NCBI GenBank assembly: GCA_947501445.1
Contig: CANMVS010000002.1
Coordinates: 248,001-312,000 of the forward strand
Direction: 5' to 3'
From: an uncultured Rhizobiaceae group bacterium
GTDB lineage: Bacteria; Pseudomonadota; Alphaproteobacteria; Rhizobiales; Rhizobiaceae
DNA length: 64,000 nt
In this document: positions 9,581 through 19,125 of the stretch, in pieces
Position numbering within the stretch: position 1 is the stretch's first letter
How the letters are laid out: each line of letters starts with the position of its first letter
The notes under the pieces: model-generated
What the model saw: only the letters and a program-made list of their open reading frames with translations
Told to the model about the DNA's origin: nothing
Database searches by the model: none
Position numbers and translations under genes: made by a program

Positions 9581-10860
9581 GCACCACCCTATTGAAAAAC
9601 GCCCGGATTGTTGATCCTTCCCAGCAGATGGACACACTGGGTGACATTGTTGTCAAAGACGGAATAATTGAACATTGCGGCCCTCCAATCGGCGCCTTGC
9701 CAGGCGGGGCCAGTCAAATAGACTGTGACGGCAGGCTGGTGATACCGGGCCTTGTGGACGCAAGGGTGTTTGTTGGTGAACCCGGTGCAGAACACCGTGA
9801 AACCATCGCCTCTGTCAGCAATGCAGCCGCGGCCGGTGGCGTCACCTCATTGATCATGATGCCTGATACAAATCCGGTCATCGACGATGTTGCGCTGGTG
9901 GAATTTGTGCTGCGCACAGCCAGAGAACAGGCCTGCGTCAACATCTATCCATCCGCTGCCATGACCAAGGCGTTATCGGGCAACGAGCTGACCGAGTTCG
10001 GATTGCTGCGCGATGCAGGCGCGGTCATGCTGACAAATGGACGTCATACCATATCCAATACGCTGGTATTGCGCCGGGCCCTGACCTATGCCCGCGATTT
10101 CGGTATGGTCGTCGCCTGTGAAACACAGGACGCATTTCTTGCGGCACAGGGTGTCATGAACGAAGGGCTCTATGCCAGCTGGCTGGGTTTGGAGGGCATT
10201 CCGCGCGAAGCCGAAATCATACCGCTTGAACGTGACCTCAGGCTGGCGGAATTGACCGGCGCGCAGTATCACGCCGCAAAAATATCCACGACAGAGTCCG
10301 TCGAGGCAATACGGCAGGCAAAATCGCGCGGTGCGGCTGTAACCAGTGGTGTTTCCATAAATCATCTGTCGCTCAACGAAAATGACATTGGCGAATACCG
10401 GACTTTTTTCAAACTCACGCCACCGCTGCGCAGTGAAGATGACCGGCGCGCCATGGTCTCTGCGCTGGCCGATGGCGATATCGACATAATTGTCTCTTCG
10501 CATGATCCACAGGACGTCGATACGAAGCGGCTGCCCTTTGCTGATGCAGCCGATGGCGCAGTGGGACTTGAAACCCTGCTTGGGGCAGCCCTGCGGCTGC
10601 ATCATAGCGACGATGTGCCTTTGATGCGGCTCATTGATGCTCTGTCGACCCGCCCAGCGCAGATCTTCGGACTGGCAGCAGGCTCCCTGAAACCGGGCAG
10701 CACGGCGGATATTGCCATAGTCGATATGAATGAACCCTGGCTGGTATCGGAAAAAGACCTGCGCTCGCGTTCGAAAAACACCCCTTTCGAAAACGCCCGT
10801 CTTCAGGGCCGTGTCATAAAGACAATGGTTGCCGGAGCAATCGTCTACGACTATCAATAG
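9577..10860 (+). CDS. pyrC: Dihydroorotase-like protein, probably a non-catalytic partner of PyrB
   Basis: A 427-residue amidohydrolase-fold protein coupled to pyrB by an ATGA overlap. Overall it matches the type I dihydroorotases, for example [28 protein letters not shown] and the C-terminal [15 protein letters not shown]. However, the zinc ligands are not where they should be. The usual DxHxHxR after PGLVD is replaced by [14 protein letters not shown], the HCED position reads ACETQD, and the HxST position reads KISTTES. Such degenerate dihydroorotases (PyrC'/PyrX) are known to act structurally with aspartate carbamoyltransferase in Pseudomonas. I infer a similar scaffold role here, with a separate active dihydroorotase elsewhere. 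Confidence 0.88.
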   Translation: MSTTLLKNARIVDPSQQMDTLGDIVVKDGIIEHCGPPIGALPGGASQIDCDGRLVIPGLVDARVFVGEPGAEHRETIASVSNAAAAGGVTSLIMMPDTNPVIDDVALVEFVLRTAREQACVNIYPSAAMTKALSGNELTEFGLLRDAGAVMLTNGRHTISNTLVLRRALTYARDFGMVVACETQDAFLAAQGVMNEGLYASWLGLEGIPREAEIIPLERDLRLAELTGAQYHAAKISTTESVEAIRQAKSRGAAVTSGVSINHLSLNENDIGEYRTFFKLTPPLRSEDDRRAMVSALADGDIDIIVSSHDPQDVDTKRLPFADAADGAVGLETLLGAALRLHHSDDVPLMRLIDALSTRPAQIFGLAAGSLKPGSTADIAIVDMNEPWLVSEKDLRSRSKNTPFENARLQGRVIKTMVAGAIVYDYQ

Positions 10861-10912
10861 GCGTGCAATGAATGCATGATTGAATTGTGGGGCGATAAAA
10901 TGGAGCGAAACC

Positions 10913-11527
10913 TTGCCTGATCCCATCAGTTGGCAGGTAAGCTTGCCTTATTTTTCAGCCGCCCTGTTTCTTGGCTATCTTTTGGGTTCAATCCCCTTCG
11001 GGCTGCTGATCACCAGAATGGCTGGTCTTGGTGATGTGCGCAACATCGGTTCCGGCAATATCGGGGCGACGAATGTCCTTCGCACCGGCAATAAATCACT
11101 GGCCGCTGCTACGCTTCTTCTGGATGCACTGAAAGGCACCACAGCAGTTTTGATCGGTGGAATGTACGGACCGGACGTGGCAATCATCGCCGGTTTTGGT
11201 GCATTTCTTGGTCACCTCTATCCCGTCTGGTTGAAATTCAGGGGTGGCAAGGGAGTGGCCACCTACATTGGTGTACTGCTTGGTCTGTTGCCGATTGGTC
11301 TTGCCATATTCGCCATCGTCTGGCTGGTGACGGCATTAATCAGCCGATACTCATCACTGGCAGCGCTTATCGCCGCTATCGTCGTGCCTGTGGCAATGTT
11401 TTTGCTTGGCCATATTCAGATCGCTGAACTCTTTACGGTTATGAGCGCGATTACCATCATCAAGCATCGGGCCAATATTTCCCGTCTGATATCCGGGCAG
11501 GAAAGCCGAATCGGAGACAAGGGCTAA
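10913..11527 (+). CDS. plsY: Glycerol-3-phosphate acyltransferase (acyl-phosphate type)
   Basis: 204 residues from TTG 10913, preferred because GGAG lies 7 bases upstream and the protein then starts [14 protein letters not shown]; a longer TTG start at 10880 has no ribosome site. PlsY transfers the acyl group of acyl phosphate to glycerol-3-phosphate in the inner membrane, the first step of phospholipid synthesis. Family motifs are visible: GSIPFGLLI, then [15 protein letters not shown], and FRGGKGVAT for the phosphate-binding loop. About five membrane segments are present. The stop overlaps the dprA start by 1 bp (TAATG). Confidence 0.94.
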   Translation: MPDPISWQVSLPYFSAALFLGYLLGSIPFGLLITRMAGLGDVRNIGSGNIGATNVLRTGNKSLAAATLLLDALKGTTAVLIGGMYGPDVAIIAGFGAFLGHLYPVWLKFRGGKGVATYIGVLLGLLPIGLAIFAIVWLVTALISRYSSLAALIAAIVVPVAMFLLGHIQIAELFTVMSAITIIKHRANISRLISGQESRIGDKG

Positions 11528-12690
11528 TGGCAATTGTCGGTGACGGTGCGCGCACCGTGCTGACAGATCAGCAAAAGCTTGCATGGCTGCGCCTCACGCG
11601 CAGCGAAAATGTCGGCCCGGTCACTTTTCATAAATTGCTGCAACGCTTTGGCTCAGCCGAATCGGCGCTCGAGCAGCTTCCCGATCTCTCGCAACGTGGA
11701 GGCGCAACAAAAAACCTGCGTATCTGTCCCGCAGATGATGCCGAGCGGGAACTGGACCTTGCCCGACAACTCGGATTGCAAATGCTGGCTTTGACAGAAC
11801 CGGACTACCCGCCGGCCCTGCGGATGATTGACGCTGCGCCACCCCTGCTCACCATCCGTGGCAATCTGCATATACTTGAGCGTCCCTCGGTCGCAATCGT
11901 TGGATCGCGTAATGCTTCAATGGTTGGTGTCAAAATGGCGCGCAGTCTGGCGACCGGTGTCGGACAGGCCGGATTTTCAATCACTTCAGGTCTGGCACGC
12001 GGCATCGATGCCGCGGCGCATGATGCAGCGATAGCCACCGGAACAATAGCTGTACTTGCCGGTGGAATGGACCGCCCCTACCCGGCACAGAACATTCCGC
12101 TTCTCGACGACATATGCGCCAGTCACAACGGGATTGCGGTCAGCGAAATGCCACTTGGCTGGGAGCCGCGTGCACGTGACTTCCCGCGCCGTAACCGGTT
12201 GATTGCGGGCATCAGCCTTGGATTGGTTGTTGTTGAAGCCGCCAAAAGATCCGGTTCCCTGATATCCGCGCGGCTTGCCGGCGAATTCGGGCGACTTGTT
12301 TTTGCGGTTCCCGGTTCCCCTCTCGATCCACGGGCCATCGGCACAAATGATCTGATAAAGGATGGCGCGCTTCTGACAAGTGAGCCACAGGATGTGATAG
12401 CAGCACTGACACCGATGGCAGGCATGGCATCAACACCTGCCCAACTGCCGCTGCGCTTGGAGGAAGAAGACGATGTCTCGACAAATGATCCATCGCCAAC
12501 ACAATCCGGCAGGCAGCGGGTGGTCCAGGCACTGGGCCCCTCTCCCGTTGAAATAGACGACCTGGTGCGACTGACGCAATTGCCTCCGGCCGAAATTTAC
12601 ATGGTGCTGCTGGAGCTTGATCTGGCCGGTCGACTGGAACGCCATCCCGGTGGGCTCGTATCCATGGTTCCCTCACATCGCCTGAGCTAG
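11527..12690 (+). CDS. dprA: DNA-processing protein DprA
   Basis: A 387-residue protein that protects incoming single-stranded DNA and loads RecA during natural transformation; it is also conserved in many non-competent bacteria. An N-terminal helical (SAM-like) domain is followed by a Rossmann fold with VAIVGSRNASMVG (around residue 120), SGLARGIDAAAHDAA and GTIAVLAGGMDRPYPAQN. A C-terminal winged-helix (DML1) region covers about residues 320-387. It overlaps plsY by one base, so they are co-transcribed. The gene stops in the TAG of a repeat element also found at the pleD stop. Confidence 0.95.
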   Translation: MAIVGDGARTVLTDQQKLAWLRLTRSENVGPVTFHKLLQRFGSAESALEQLPDLSQRGGATKNLRICPADDAERELDLARQLGLQMLALTEPDYPPALRMIDAAPPLLTIRGNLHILERPSVAIVGSRNASMVGVKMARSLATGVGQAGFSITSGLARGIDAAAHDAAIATGTIAVLAGGMDRPYPAQNIPLLDDICASHNGIAVSEMPLGWEPRARDFPRRNRLIAGISLGLVVVEAAKRSGSLISARLAGEFGRLVFAVPGSPLDPRAIGTNDLIKDGALLTSEPQDVIAALTPMAGMASTPAQLPLRLEEEDDVSTNDPSPTQSGRQRVVQALGPSPVEIDDLVRLTQLPPAEIYMVLLELDLAGRLERHPGGLVSMVPSHRLS

Positions 12691-12712
12691 AGCAATCAGG
12701 TTTTGACGAAAC
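12688..12712 (+). repeat. Copy of a short dispersed element at the dprA stop
   Basis: TAGAGCAATCAGGTTTTGACG begins with the dprA stop codon. Nearly the same string (TAGAGCAATTCAGGTTTTGA, then CGGAA) begins with the pleD stop on the other strand at about 21251-21228. Here the second arm of the palindrome is degenerate. The rest of the 275-bp gap to topA shows nothing recognisable. Confidence 0.55.
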
Positions 12713-12965
12713 CGGCCTGGGCTTGTGCTCACATATATATGCGTGTATTGCCTGTTTTGTATATCGACGTCTCCCAATGAGCTTGTAAACAATGGCTTAA
12801 CGCTCCTGCCACTAAGGTGTTGCAAAGGGGTCGATTGAACAAAAATTCCACTTTCAGGCCTTGACCAACGATCAATCGATGTTCATCTCGAGACCTGAGA
12901 CTGCCGGATCAGATCGAAATCCGGCTCCTAAAACGCCCGATTGGGCAGCATTTCAGAGTTGTTTC

Positions 12966-15596
12966 ATGAAACTTGTCGTCGTCGAGTCACCTGCCAAAGC
13001 CAAGACAATCAATAAATATCTGGGTTCAGATTATAAGGTTCTTGCATCTTTCGGTCATGTTCGCGATCTGCCTGCCAAGGATGGATCGGTCAAACCGGAC
13101 GAAGATTTTGAAATGACCTGGCAGACGGATGCAGCGTCCAACAAACGTCTCAAGGACATCACCGACGCGATGAAGACATCCGATGGATTGATCCTCGCCA
13201 CTGACCCGGATCGTGAGGGCGAGGCCATATCCTGGCATCTTCTGGAGGTTCTGCGCAAAAAACGTGGCGTCCTTGGTGACAAGCCGGTGCAACGGGTCGT
13301 TTTCAACGCCATCACCAAAAAGGCCGTTCTTGATGCAATGGCCAGTCCGCGCGATTTGGATGTGCCCTTGGTCGATGCCTATCTGGCGCGCCGTGCACTG
13401 GATTATCTTGTCGGCTTTAATCTGTCTCCGGTCCTGTGGCGTAAGCTGCCGGGTGCACGCTCCGCTGGCCGTGTTCAGTCTGTGGCGCTGAGACTGGTAT
13501 GTGATCGTGAAGGCGAGATCGAGCGCTTTGTTTCTGACGAGTACTGGCAGCTTGTTGCGCACCTGAAAACACCAAGGGGTGAAGGGTTCGAGGCACGCCT
13601 TGTTCTGGCAGATGGCCAAAAGCTGCAAAGATTGTCCGTTGGCAATGAGCAAATGGCCAGCCGTCTGAAAACCCTGCTGGAAGGCGCAACATTTGTTGCC
13701 GACAGTGTGGAAGCCAAGCCGACCAAAAGAAACCCGTCACCACCCTTCACCACATCAACGCTGCAACAGGCAGCATCGTCAAAACTCGGATTTAATGCCT
13801 CACGCACAATGCAGGTCGCACAGCGGCTTTACGAGGGACTTGATCTTGGCGGCGAAACCGTTGGCCTGATCACCTATATGCGTACTGATGGCGTGCAGAT
13901 GGCCTCTGAGGCAATAGATGGTGCGCGCGTTGCAATCGCTTCCCAGTTCGGAGAGCGTTATTGTCCCGACAAGGCCCGGTTCTATGCAACAAAGGCCAAG
14001 AATGCCCAGGAAGCGCACGAAGCGATCCGGCCTACGGATTTCAATCGCACGCCGGACAGGATGAAAGCCCATCTGGATAGTGACCAGTTTCGACTTTATG
14101 ATCTTATCTGGAAACGGGCGATTGCCAGTCAGATGGCATCAGCGGAAATTGAACGCACTACAGTTGATATTTCAGCCCACAACGGTGCGGAACATGCCGG
14201 CTTGAGAGCAACGGGCTCCGTGGTCCGCTTTGACGGGTTCATCGCGGCCTATACCGACCAGAAGGAAGACGGCGAGCAAAGCGACGACAATGATGACGGC
14301 AAACGCCTGCCGCCTATTGATGCGCAGGACGATCTGGCACGCGAGAAAATCGCCTCGACGCAGCATTTCACCGAGCCGCCACCACGCTACTCCGAGGCGT
14401 CGCTGATCAAGAAGATGGAAGAGCTGGGCATCGGTCGGCCGTCAACCTATGCTGCAACACTGACAACACTGGCTGATCGCGAATACGTTGTCATTGACAA
14501 GCGCAAACTTATTCCAGAGGCCAAAGGCCGGCTGGTAACAGCCTTTCTTGAAAATTTCTTCGACCGCTACGTCGAATATGATTTCACCGCCGGGCTGGAA
14601 GAAAAACTGGACCGCATCTCTGCGGGTGAACTGGCGTGGAAAGATGTTCTGCGCGAGTTCTGGACGGACTTTTTAACCTATGTGGATGCGACAAAGGAAT
14701 TGCGCGTCACCAATGTGCTGGACGCATTGAATGAAGAACTTGCACCACTGGTATTTCCCACCCGTGAAGACGGATCCGACCCCAGAATTTGCCCCAAATG
14801 CGGATCAGGCAATCTTTCGCTTAAATTGAGCCGCTACGGCGCATTTGTCGGCTGCTCCAACTATCCTGATTGCGGTTTTACCAGACAGCTCTCGGCAGAC
14901 GGATCAGCCGATGCGGCAAATGCCTCAAATGAACCGCAGGATCTGGGTAATGACCCGCTGACTGACGAACCCATTACCTTGCGCACCGGTCGCTTTGGAC
15001 CCTATGTGCAGCGCGGTGAAGGTAAAGAATCAAAACGCTCCAGTTTGCCAAAGGGTTGGAAACCGGAAGATATTGATCATGAAAAGGCTCTCGCCCTGCT
15101 GTCGCTGCCACGCGATGTGGGTGCGCATCCTGAATCTGGCAAGATGATTTCCGCCGGCCTCGGTCGGTACGGACCCTTTTTGCTGCATGATGGTTCCTAC
15201 GCCAATCTTGAAACAATTGAAGACGTCTTTTCCGTTGGTCTGAACCGTGCCGTCACCGTTTTGGCCGAGAAGAAGGCCAAGGGTCCGGGGCGCGGCGCCA
15301 AAGCTGCAGCACTGAAAGAGCTGGGTGATCATCCCGATGGTGGTCCCATGACCGTACGCGATGGTCGATACGGCCCCTATGTGAACTGGGGTAAAATCAA
15401 TGCAACCCTGCCAAAGGGCGCAGACCCACAATCCATTTCCGTCGAAAAAGCCCTTGAACTGATTGCCGAGAAGGCAGCCAAGGGCGGCAAAACCAAGACG
15501 GTGAAAAAGAAAACAACTAAAAAACCAGCCAAAACCACCAAGGCAAAAGCCAGTACAACAAAGGCAAAAGCCAAAACGGCAGCGGCAAAGGAATAA
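12966..15596 (+). CDS. topA: DNA topoisomerase I (type IA)
   Basis: Relaxes negative supercoils by a single-strand cut through a 5'-phosphotyrosine. The start at ATG 12966 (MKLVVVESPAKAKTINKYLG) is the standard TopA start with the TOPRIM glutamate. A TTG at 12861 would add 35 unlikely residues. The second TOPRIM motif is TDPDREGEAISWHL, and the active-site tyrosine lies in GLITYMRTDG at about residue 303. One clear zinc ribbon (CPKCGSGNLSLK, then CSNYPDCGF) is followed by two repeated RYGPF/GRYGPY modules. The protein ends in a Lys/Ala/Thr-rich tail of about 35 residues, probably DNA-binding. Total 876 residues. Confidence 0.97.
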   Translation: MKLVVVESPAKAKTINKYLGSDYKVLASFGHVRDLPAKDGSVKPDEDFEMTWQTDAASNKRLKDITDAMKTSDGLILATDPDREGEAISWHLLEVLRKKRGVLGDKPVQRVVFNAITKKAVLDAMASPRDLDVPLVDAYLARRALDYLVGFNLSPVLWRKLPGARSAGRVQSVALRLVCDREGEIERFVSDEYWQLVAHLKTPRGEGFEARLVLADGQKLQRLSVGNEQMASRLKTLLEGATFVADSVEAKPTKRNPSPPFTTSTLQQAASSKLGFNASRTMQVAQRLYEGLDLGGETVGLITYMRTDGVQMASEAIDGARVAIASQFGERYCPDKARFYATKAKNAQEAHEAIRPTDFNRTPDRMKAHLDSDQFRLYDLIWKRAIASQMASAEIERTTVDISAHNGAEHAGLRATGSVVRFDGFIAAYTDQKEDGEQSDDNDDGKRLPPIDAQDDLAREKIASTQHFTEPPPRYSEASLIKKMEELGIGRPSTYAATLTTLADREYVVIDKRKLIPEAKGRLVTAFLENFFDRYVEYDFTAGLEEKLDRISAGELAWKDVLREFWTDFLTYVDATKELRVTNVLDALNEELAPLVFPTREDGSDPRICPKCGSGNLSLKLSRYGAFVGCSNYPDCGFTRQLSADGSADAANASNEPQDLGNDPLTDEPITLRTGRFGPYVQRGEGKESKRSSLPKGWKPEDIDHEKALALLSLPRDVGAHPESGKMISAGLGRYGPFLLHDGSYANLETIEDVFSVGLNRAVTVLAEKKAKGPGRGAKAAALKELGDHPDGGPMTVRDGRYGPYVNWGKINATLPKGADPQSISVEKALELIAEKAAKGGKTKTVKKKTTKKPAKTTKAKASTTKAKAKTAAAKE

Positions 15597-15598
15597 AT

Positions 15599-17890
15599 TT
15601 GAAAAAAGACAATGGGCCCGAGGATTCGGGCCAAACGAGGCAGAATTTGCCGGATCGTGAAACAATATTGCGGTTCATCGCAGACCATCCGGCAAAATCC
15701 TCAAAACGCGATATCGCAAAAGCATTCGCTATTAGTGGCCACCAACGTGTGGAACTTAAAAAACTTCTCAGAGACCTGGAAAACGATGGTCTGATTGAAC
15801 GCCAGCGCAAACAACTGGTGCGTCCCGGCGCTTTGCCACCCGTTACCGTACTCGATGTCACAGCACGCGATGGTGATGGATATCTGTTGGCTCGGCCAGC
15901 AGAATGGCCTGAGAACGGCACTGTCCCACCGGCTGTCCTCATCCGCCACAGCCGCTCCGGCAAAGGCAAATCCAAAAGTCCGACCGCCGGTGTCGGCGAC
16001 AGGGTACTGGCCCGCATCTTTAACTCAAAGAACGATGTTGGCCCCGCCTATACGGCCCGTCTGATGAAGGTTCTGGAGCGCCAAAGCGGCGCGACACTTG
16101 GTGTCTACCGGGCAATGCCCGGTGGTGGCGGGCGCATAGACCCTATTGAACGGCGCGGCAAGGAAATCATTGTCGATCCGGATGATGCCGACAAGGCGAA
16201 GGATGGAGACCTGGTGGAGGTTGAAACCACACGAACCGGACGCTATGGCATGCCACGCGGAAAGATCCTGTCGGTCGTCGGCTCCGTTGCCAGTGAAAAG
16301 GCAATATCCATGATTGCCATTCATGCCCATGGCATTCCATACGAATTTCCACCGGCAGTACTCAATGAGGCCAATGAGGCCAAACCGATTTCATTGGGAA
16401 AGCGCGAGGATTGGCGCACTCTGCCGCTGATTACAATCGACCCATTTGATGCCAAGGACCATGATGACGCTGTCTATGCCGAACCGGATTCAAATCCGGA
16501 AAATCCGGGTGGCGTCGTGGTCTATGTGGCGATTGCCGATGTGTCCTACTACGTACAATCGGGCACCGCGCTCGACCGTGAAGCGCTCAAGCGTGGCAAT
16601 TCGGTCTATTTTCCGGATCGTGTCGTACCCATGTTGCCTGAACGCATTTCCAATGATTTGTGTTCACTAAAAGAAGGTGTCGACCGCCCTGCTCTTGCTG
16701 TACGCATGGTCTACGCATCGAATGGCCGGAAGATTGGCCATACGTTTCACCGGGTGCTGATGAAGAGTTTCGCCAAGCTTTCCTATACGCAGGCGCAGGC
16801 AGCGATTGATGGCAATCCTGATGAGGCAACCGGCCCCCTGATGGACCGCGTGTTAAAACCGCTTTGGGCAGCCTATGGCGTATTGCTTGAAGGACGTGAA
16901 AAACGCCAACCACTGGAACTTGATCTGCCGGAAAGAAAACTGCGGCTGGCAAAAGACGGCACGGTTGCGGGTGTGGATATTCCGGCACGTCTCGATGCAC
17001 ACAAACTCATCGAAGAATTCATGATCCAGGCCAATGTCGCAGCGGCTGAAACCCTGGAGAAACTGCGTCAGCCACTGGTCTACCGAACCCATGACACACC
17101 CTCGCTGGCCAAACAGGAATCGCTGCGTGAGTTTTTACGAACACTGGACATTCCCCTGTCCAAGGGCGGCAATCTGCGGGCCAATAGTTTCAATGGCATT
17201 TTGAGCAAAGCCAAGGGCAAACCGTATGAATCCATGGTCAGCGAAATGGTGCTCCGTTCGCAAAGTCAGGCGGTGTACAGTCCGGATAATTTGGGTCACT
17301 TCGGCCTGAATCTCATGAAATATGCGCATTTCACCTCCCCGATCAGACGCTATGCGGATTTGATCGTCCACCGGGCACTGGTTGGCAGTGTAAAACTTGG
17401 CGAAGGTGGCATAACCCCGGACGAAGAAAAAACGCTTGATGAGATCGCCGCGCAGATCTCAACACTTGAGCGGCGAGCCATGGCAGCAGAACGCGAGACT
17501 GTTGACCGGTTGATCGCCCATCATCTGGCTGACCGTATCGGCGATGATTTTGATGCCCGCATATCGGGCGTAACAAAGGCCGGCCTGTTTGTCGCCCTGC
17601 AACATTTTGGCGCAGATGGCTTTATCCCTGTTTCCACACTGGGTCTGGACTACTATATCTACGACGAAGCACATCAGGCGCTTGTCGGGGAAAAGTCCGG
17701 AATGGGCTACCGGCTTGGCGATACAGTTGAAGTTCGCTTGTCCGAGGCTATTCCCTTGGCGGGCGCACTTCGGTTTGAGATGCTTAGTGAGGGGCGCAAA
17801 CTGCCCAGCGCAAACCGTTCGTTTCACAAGTCAAAACGCGCGCCTGCAAAAAACAAGCCGGGTCGCGGAAAAAGACGTAAAGGACACTGA
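15599..17890 (+). CDS. rnr: Ribonuclease R
   Basis: A 763-residue 3'-5' exoribonuclease of the RNB family that degrades structured RNA. The N-terminus is a winged-helix-like segment (SKRDIAKAFAISGHQRVELK), followed by cold-shock domains. The RNB catalytic centre contains DPFDAKDHDDAVYAE (around residues 280-295). A C-terminal S1 domain (ISGVTKAGLFVAL) is followed by a very basic tail. Translation starts at TTG 15599, two bases after the topA stop; no nearer ATG keeps the N-terminal domain. The tight spacing means topA and rnr are almost certainly co-transcribed. Confidence 0.95.
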   Translation: MKKDNGPEDSGQTRQNLPDRETILRFIADHPAKSSKRDIAKAFAISGHQRVELKKLLRDLENDGLIERQRKQLVRPGALPPVTVLDVTARDGDGYLLARPAEWPENGTVPPAVLIRHSRSGKGKSKSPTAGVGDRVLARIFNSKNDVGPAYTARLMKVLERQSGATLGVYRAMPGGGGRIDPIERRGKEIIVDPDDADKAKDGDLVEVETTRTGRYGMPRGKILSVVGSVASEKAISMIAIHAHGIPYEFPPAVLNEANEAKPISLGKREDWRTLPLITIDPFDAKDHDDAVYAEPDSNPENPGGVVVYVAIADVSYYVQSGTALDREALKRGNSVYFPDRVVPMLPERISNDLCSLKEGVDRPALAVRMVYASNGRKIGHTFHRVLMKSFAKLSYTQAQAAIDGNPDEATGPLMDRVLKPLWAAYGVLLEGREKRQPLELDLPERKLRLAKDGTVAGVDIPARLDAHKLIEEFMIQANVAAAETLEKLRQPLVYRTHDTPSLAKQESLREFLRTLDIPLSKGGNLRANSFNGILSKAKGKPYESMVSEMVLRSQSQAVYSPDNLGHFGLNLMKYAHFTSPIRRYADLIVHRALVGSVKLGEGGITPDEEKTLDEIAAQISTLERRAMAAERETVDRLIAHHLADRIGDDFDARISGVTKAGLFVALQHFGADGFIPVSTLGLDYYIYDEAHQALVGEKSGMGYRLGDTVEVRLSEAIPLAGALRFEMLSEGRKLPSANRSFHKSKRAPAKNKPGRGKRRKGH

Positions 17891-17892
17891 TT

Positions 17893-18333
17893 ATGGCGAC
17901 GCCAGACACTTTTACTGCCAATGCCAATAAATCCACACCGGTACGCAACGTCTGGCGCGCCATGAGCCATGGCCTGATGGGGCGCTGCCCGCATTGTGGC
18001 AGCGGACGTCTGTTTGCCTCTTTTTTGAAGCCTGTTCACAGTTGCGAAAGCTGTGATGAGGAATTCCACCATCAAAGAGCCGATGATTTACCGCCCTATC
18101 TTGTTATTTTCATTGTGGGGCATATTGTTGTCGGTGGATATCTGCTTTCAGAAACCATGATGCAGCTTAACAGCTGGCAGCATTTGGCAATCTGGTCACC
18201 GATCACGGTGCTGATGGCCTTGCTGATGATGCAGCCCATCAAGGGCGCGGTCGTTGGTCTGCAATGGGCGAACTACATGCATGGGTTTGGTGGTCAGAAA
18301 GACGATATCGTGGAAATTTTGCAGCCCGAGTAG
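17893..18333 (+). CDS. DUF983 family membrane protein
   Basis: 146 residues, two bases after the rnr stop, with AGGA 8 bases upstream of ATG. A zinc-ribbon-like start (GRCPHCGSGRLFASFLKPV, then SCESCDEEF) precedes two hydrophobic segments (about residues 70-90 and 100-120). This is the architecture of DUF983 proteins, which have no established function. The topA-rnr-DUF983-NUDIX order is common in Hyphomicrobiales and suggests one transcript. Probably an inner-membrane protein with cytoplasmic metal-binding cysteines. Confidence 0.87.
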   Translation: MATPDTFTANANKSTPVRNVWRAMSHGLMGRCPHCGSGRLFASFLKPVHSCESCDEEFHHQRADDLPPYLVIFIVGHIVVGGYLLSETMMQLNSWQHLAIWSPITVLMALLMMQPIKGAVVGLQWANYMHGFGGQKDDIVEILQPE

Positions 18334-18371
18334 CCTGCTTGCGCTGTTGTTGGAGTTAGTAAAACACGCCC

Positions 18372-19118
18372 ATGAACGACAGTGCGAATGCGAATCATCC
18401 AGAGGCGGCTCTGGATGCCGAGGCAAAGACAAGAACCGGTGAGTTCCCGCTATTGCGGCCGAAGGATGCCGCAACCCTGATCCTTATTGATCGCTCGGGA
18501 AGTGAGCCCAAACTGCTTATGGGCAAACGCCATCAGGCCCATGCTTTTATGCCCGATACCTATGTTTTTCCCGGCGGTCGCCGGGACCGTGACGATGGCC
18601 GCGTTCCTGTTTCTGAACCGTTACACCCGCTGGTCGAAGCAAAACTGCAGTGTAAAATGGCCAGCCCTGCCTCCGCCTATCGGGCGCAGGCACTGGCCAT
18701 AACAGCCATACGGGAAACACAGGAAGAAGTGGGCATCTTCATAGGCGGTGAAGGACCACTTTGCCGCCAACCGGGCTGGTCTGCCTTTACCCAACGCAAT
18801 CTGGCACCTCGGCTGTCTCCCTTGCGCTATGTGGCAAGAGCCATAACGCCGCCGCGACAAAAGCGACGTTTTGATACACGGTTTTTTGCCTGTTTTCGCG
18901 ATGAAGTTGGTACTGCGGAAGCTGAATCCAGCAACGAATTGCTGGACCTCAAATGGGTCGGCTTGTCACAGGGTAACACGGTGAACATGCCGCGCATTAC
19001 ACAGGCCGTGATCGCCGATATCACCCAGGCCCTGGAGCAGGATGCATCTTTGCCATTCGACCAGCCTGTGCCCTTCTATCAGGCACGCTATGGGCGTTTT
19101 ACCCGCGAAATTCTTTAG
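18372..19118 (+). CDS. NUDIX hydrolase
   Basis: A 248-residue protein with a split Nudix signature: VFPGGRRDRDDGR near residue 58, then after an insertion AITAIRETQEEVGIF near residue 112, which carries the REXXEEXG metal-binding core. The long spacing resembles the RNU7/NUDT19-like (CoA-pyrophosphatase) subgroup rather than MutT. It probably hydrolyses a nucleoside diphosphate-linked compound; the substrate is not readable from the sequence. It continues the topA-rnr operon and ends 7 bp before the MFS gene. Confidence 0.86.
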   Translation: MNDSANANHPEAALDAEAKTRTGEFPLLRPKDAATLILIDRSGSEPKLLMGKRHQAHAFMPDTYVFPGGRRDRDDGRVPVSEPLHPLVEAKLQCKMASPASAYRAQALAITAIRETQEEVGIFIGGEGPLCRQPGWSAFTQRNLAPRLSPLRYVARAITPPRQKRRFDTRFFACFRDEVGTAEAESSNELLDLKWVGLSQGNTVNMPRITQAVIADITQALEQDASLPFDQPVPFYQARYGRFTREIL

Positions 19119-19125
19119 ACGCGAA

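Noticed and set aside
9973-10926. A 317-codon open frame opposite the dihydroorotase-like gene
   Set aside because: Antisense shadow of a well-conserved gene, with no family-like sequence or ribosome site.
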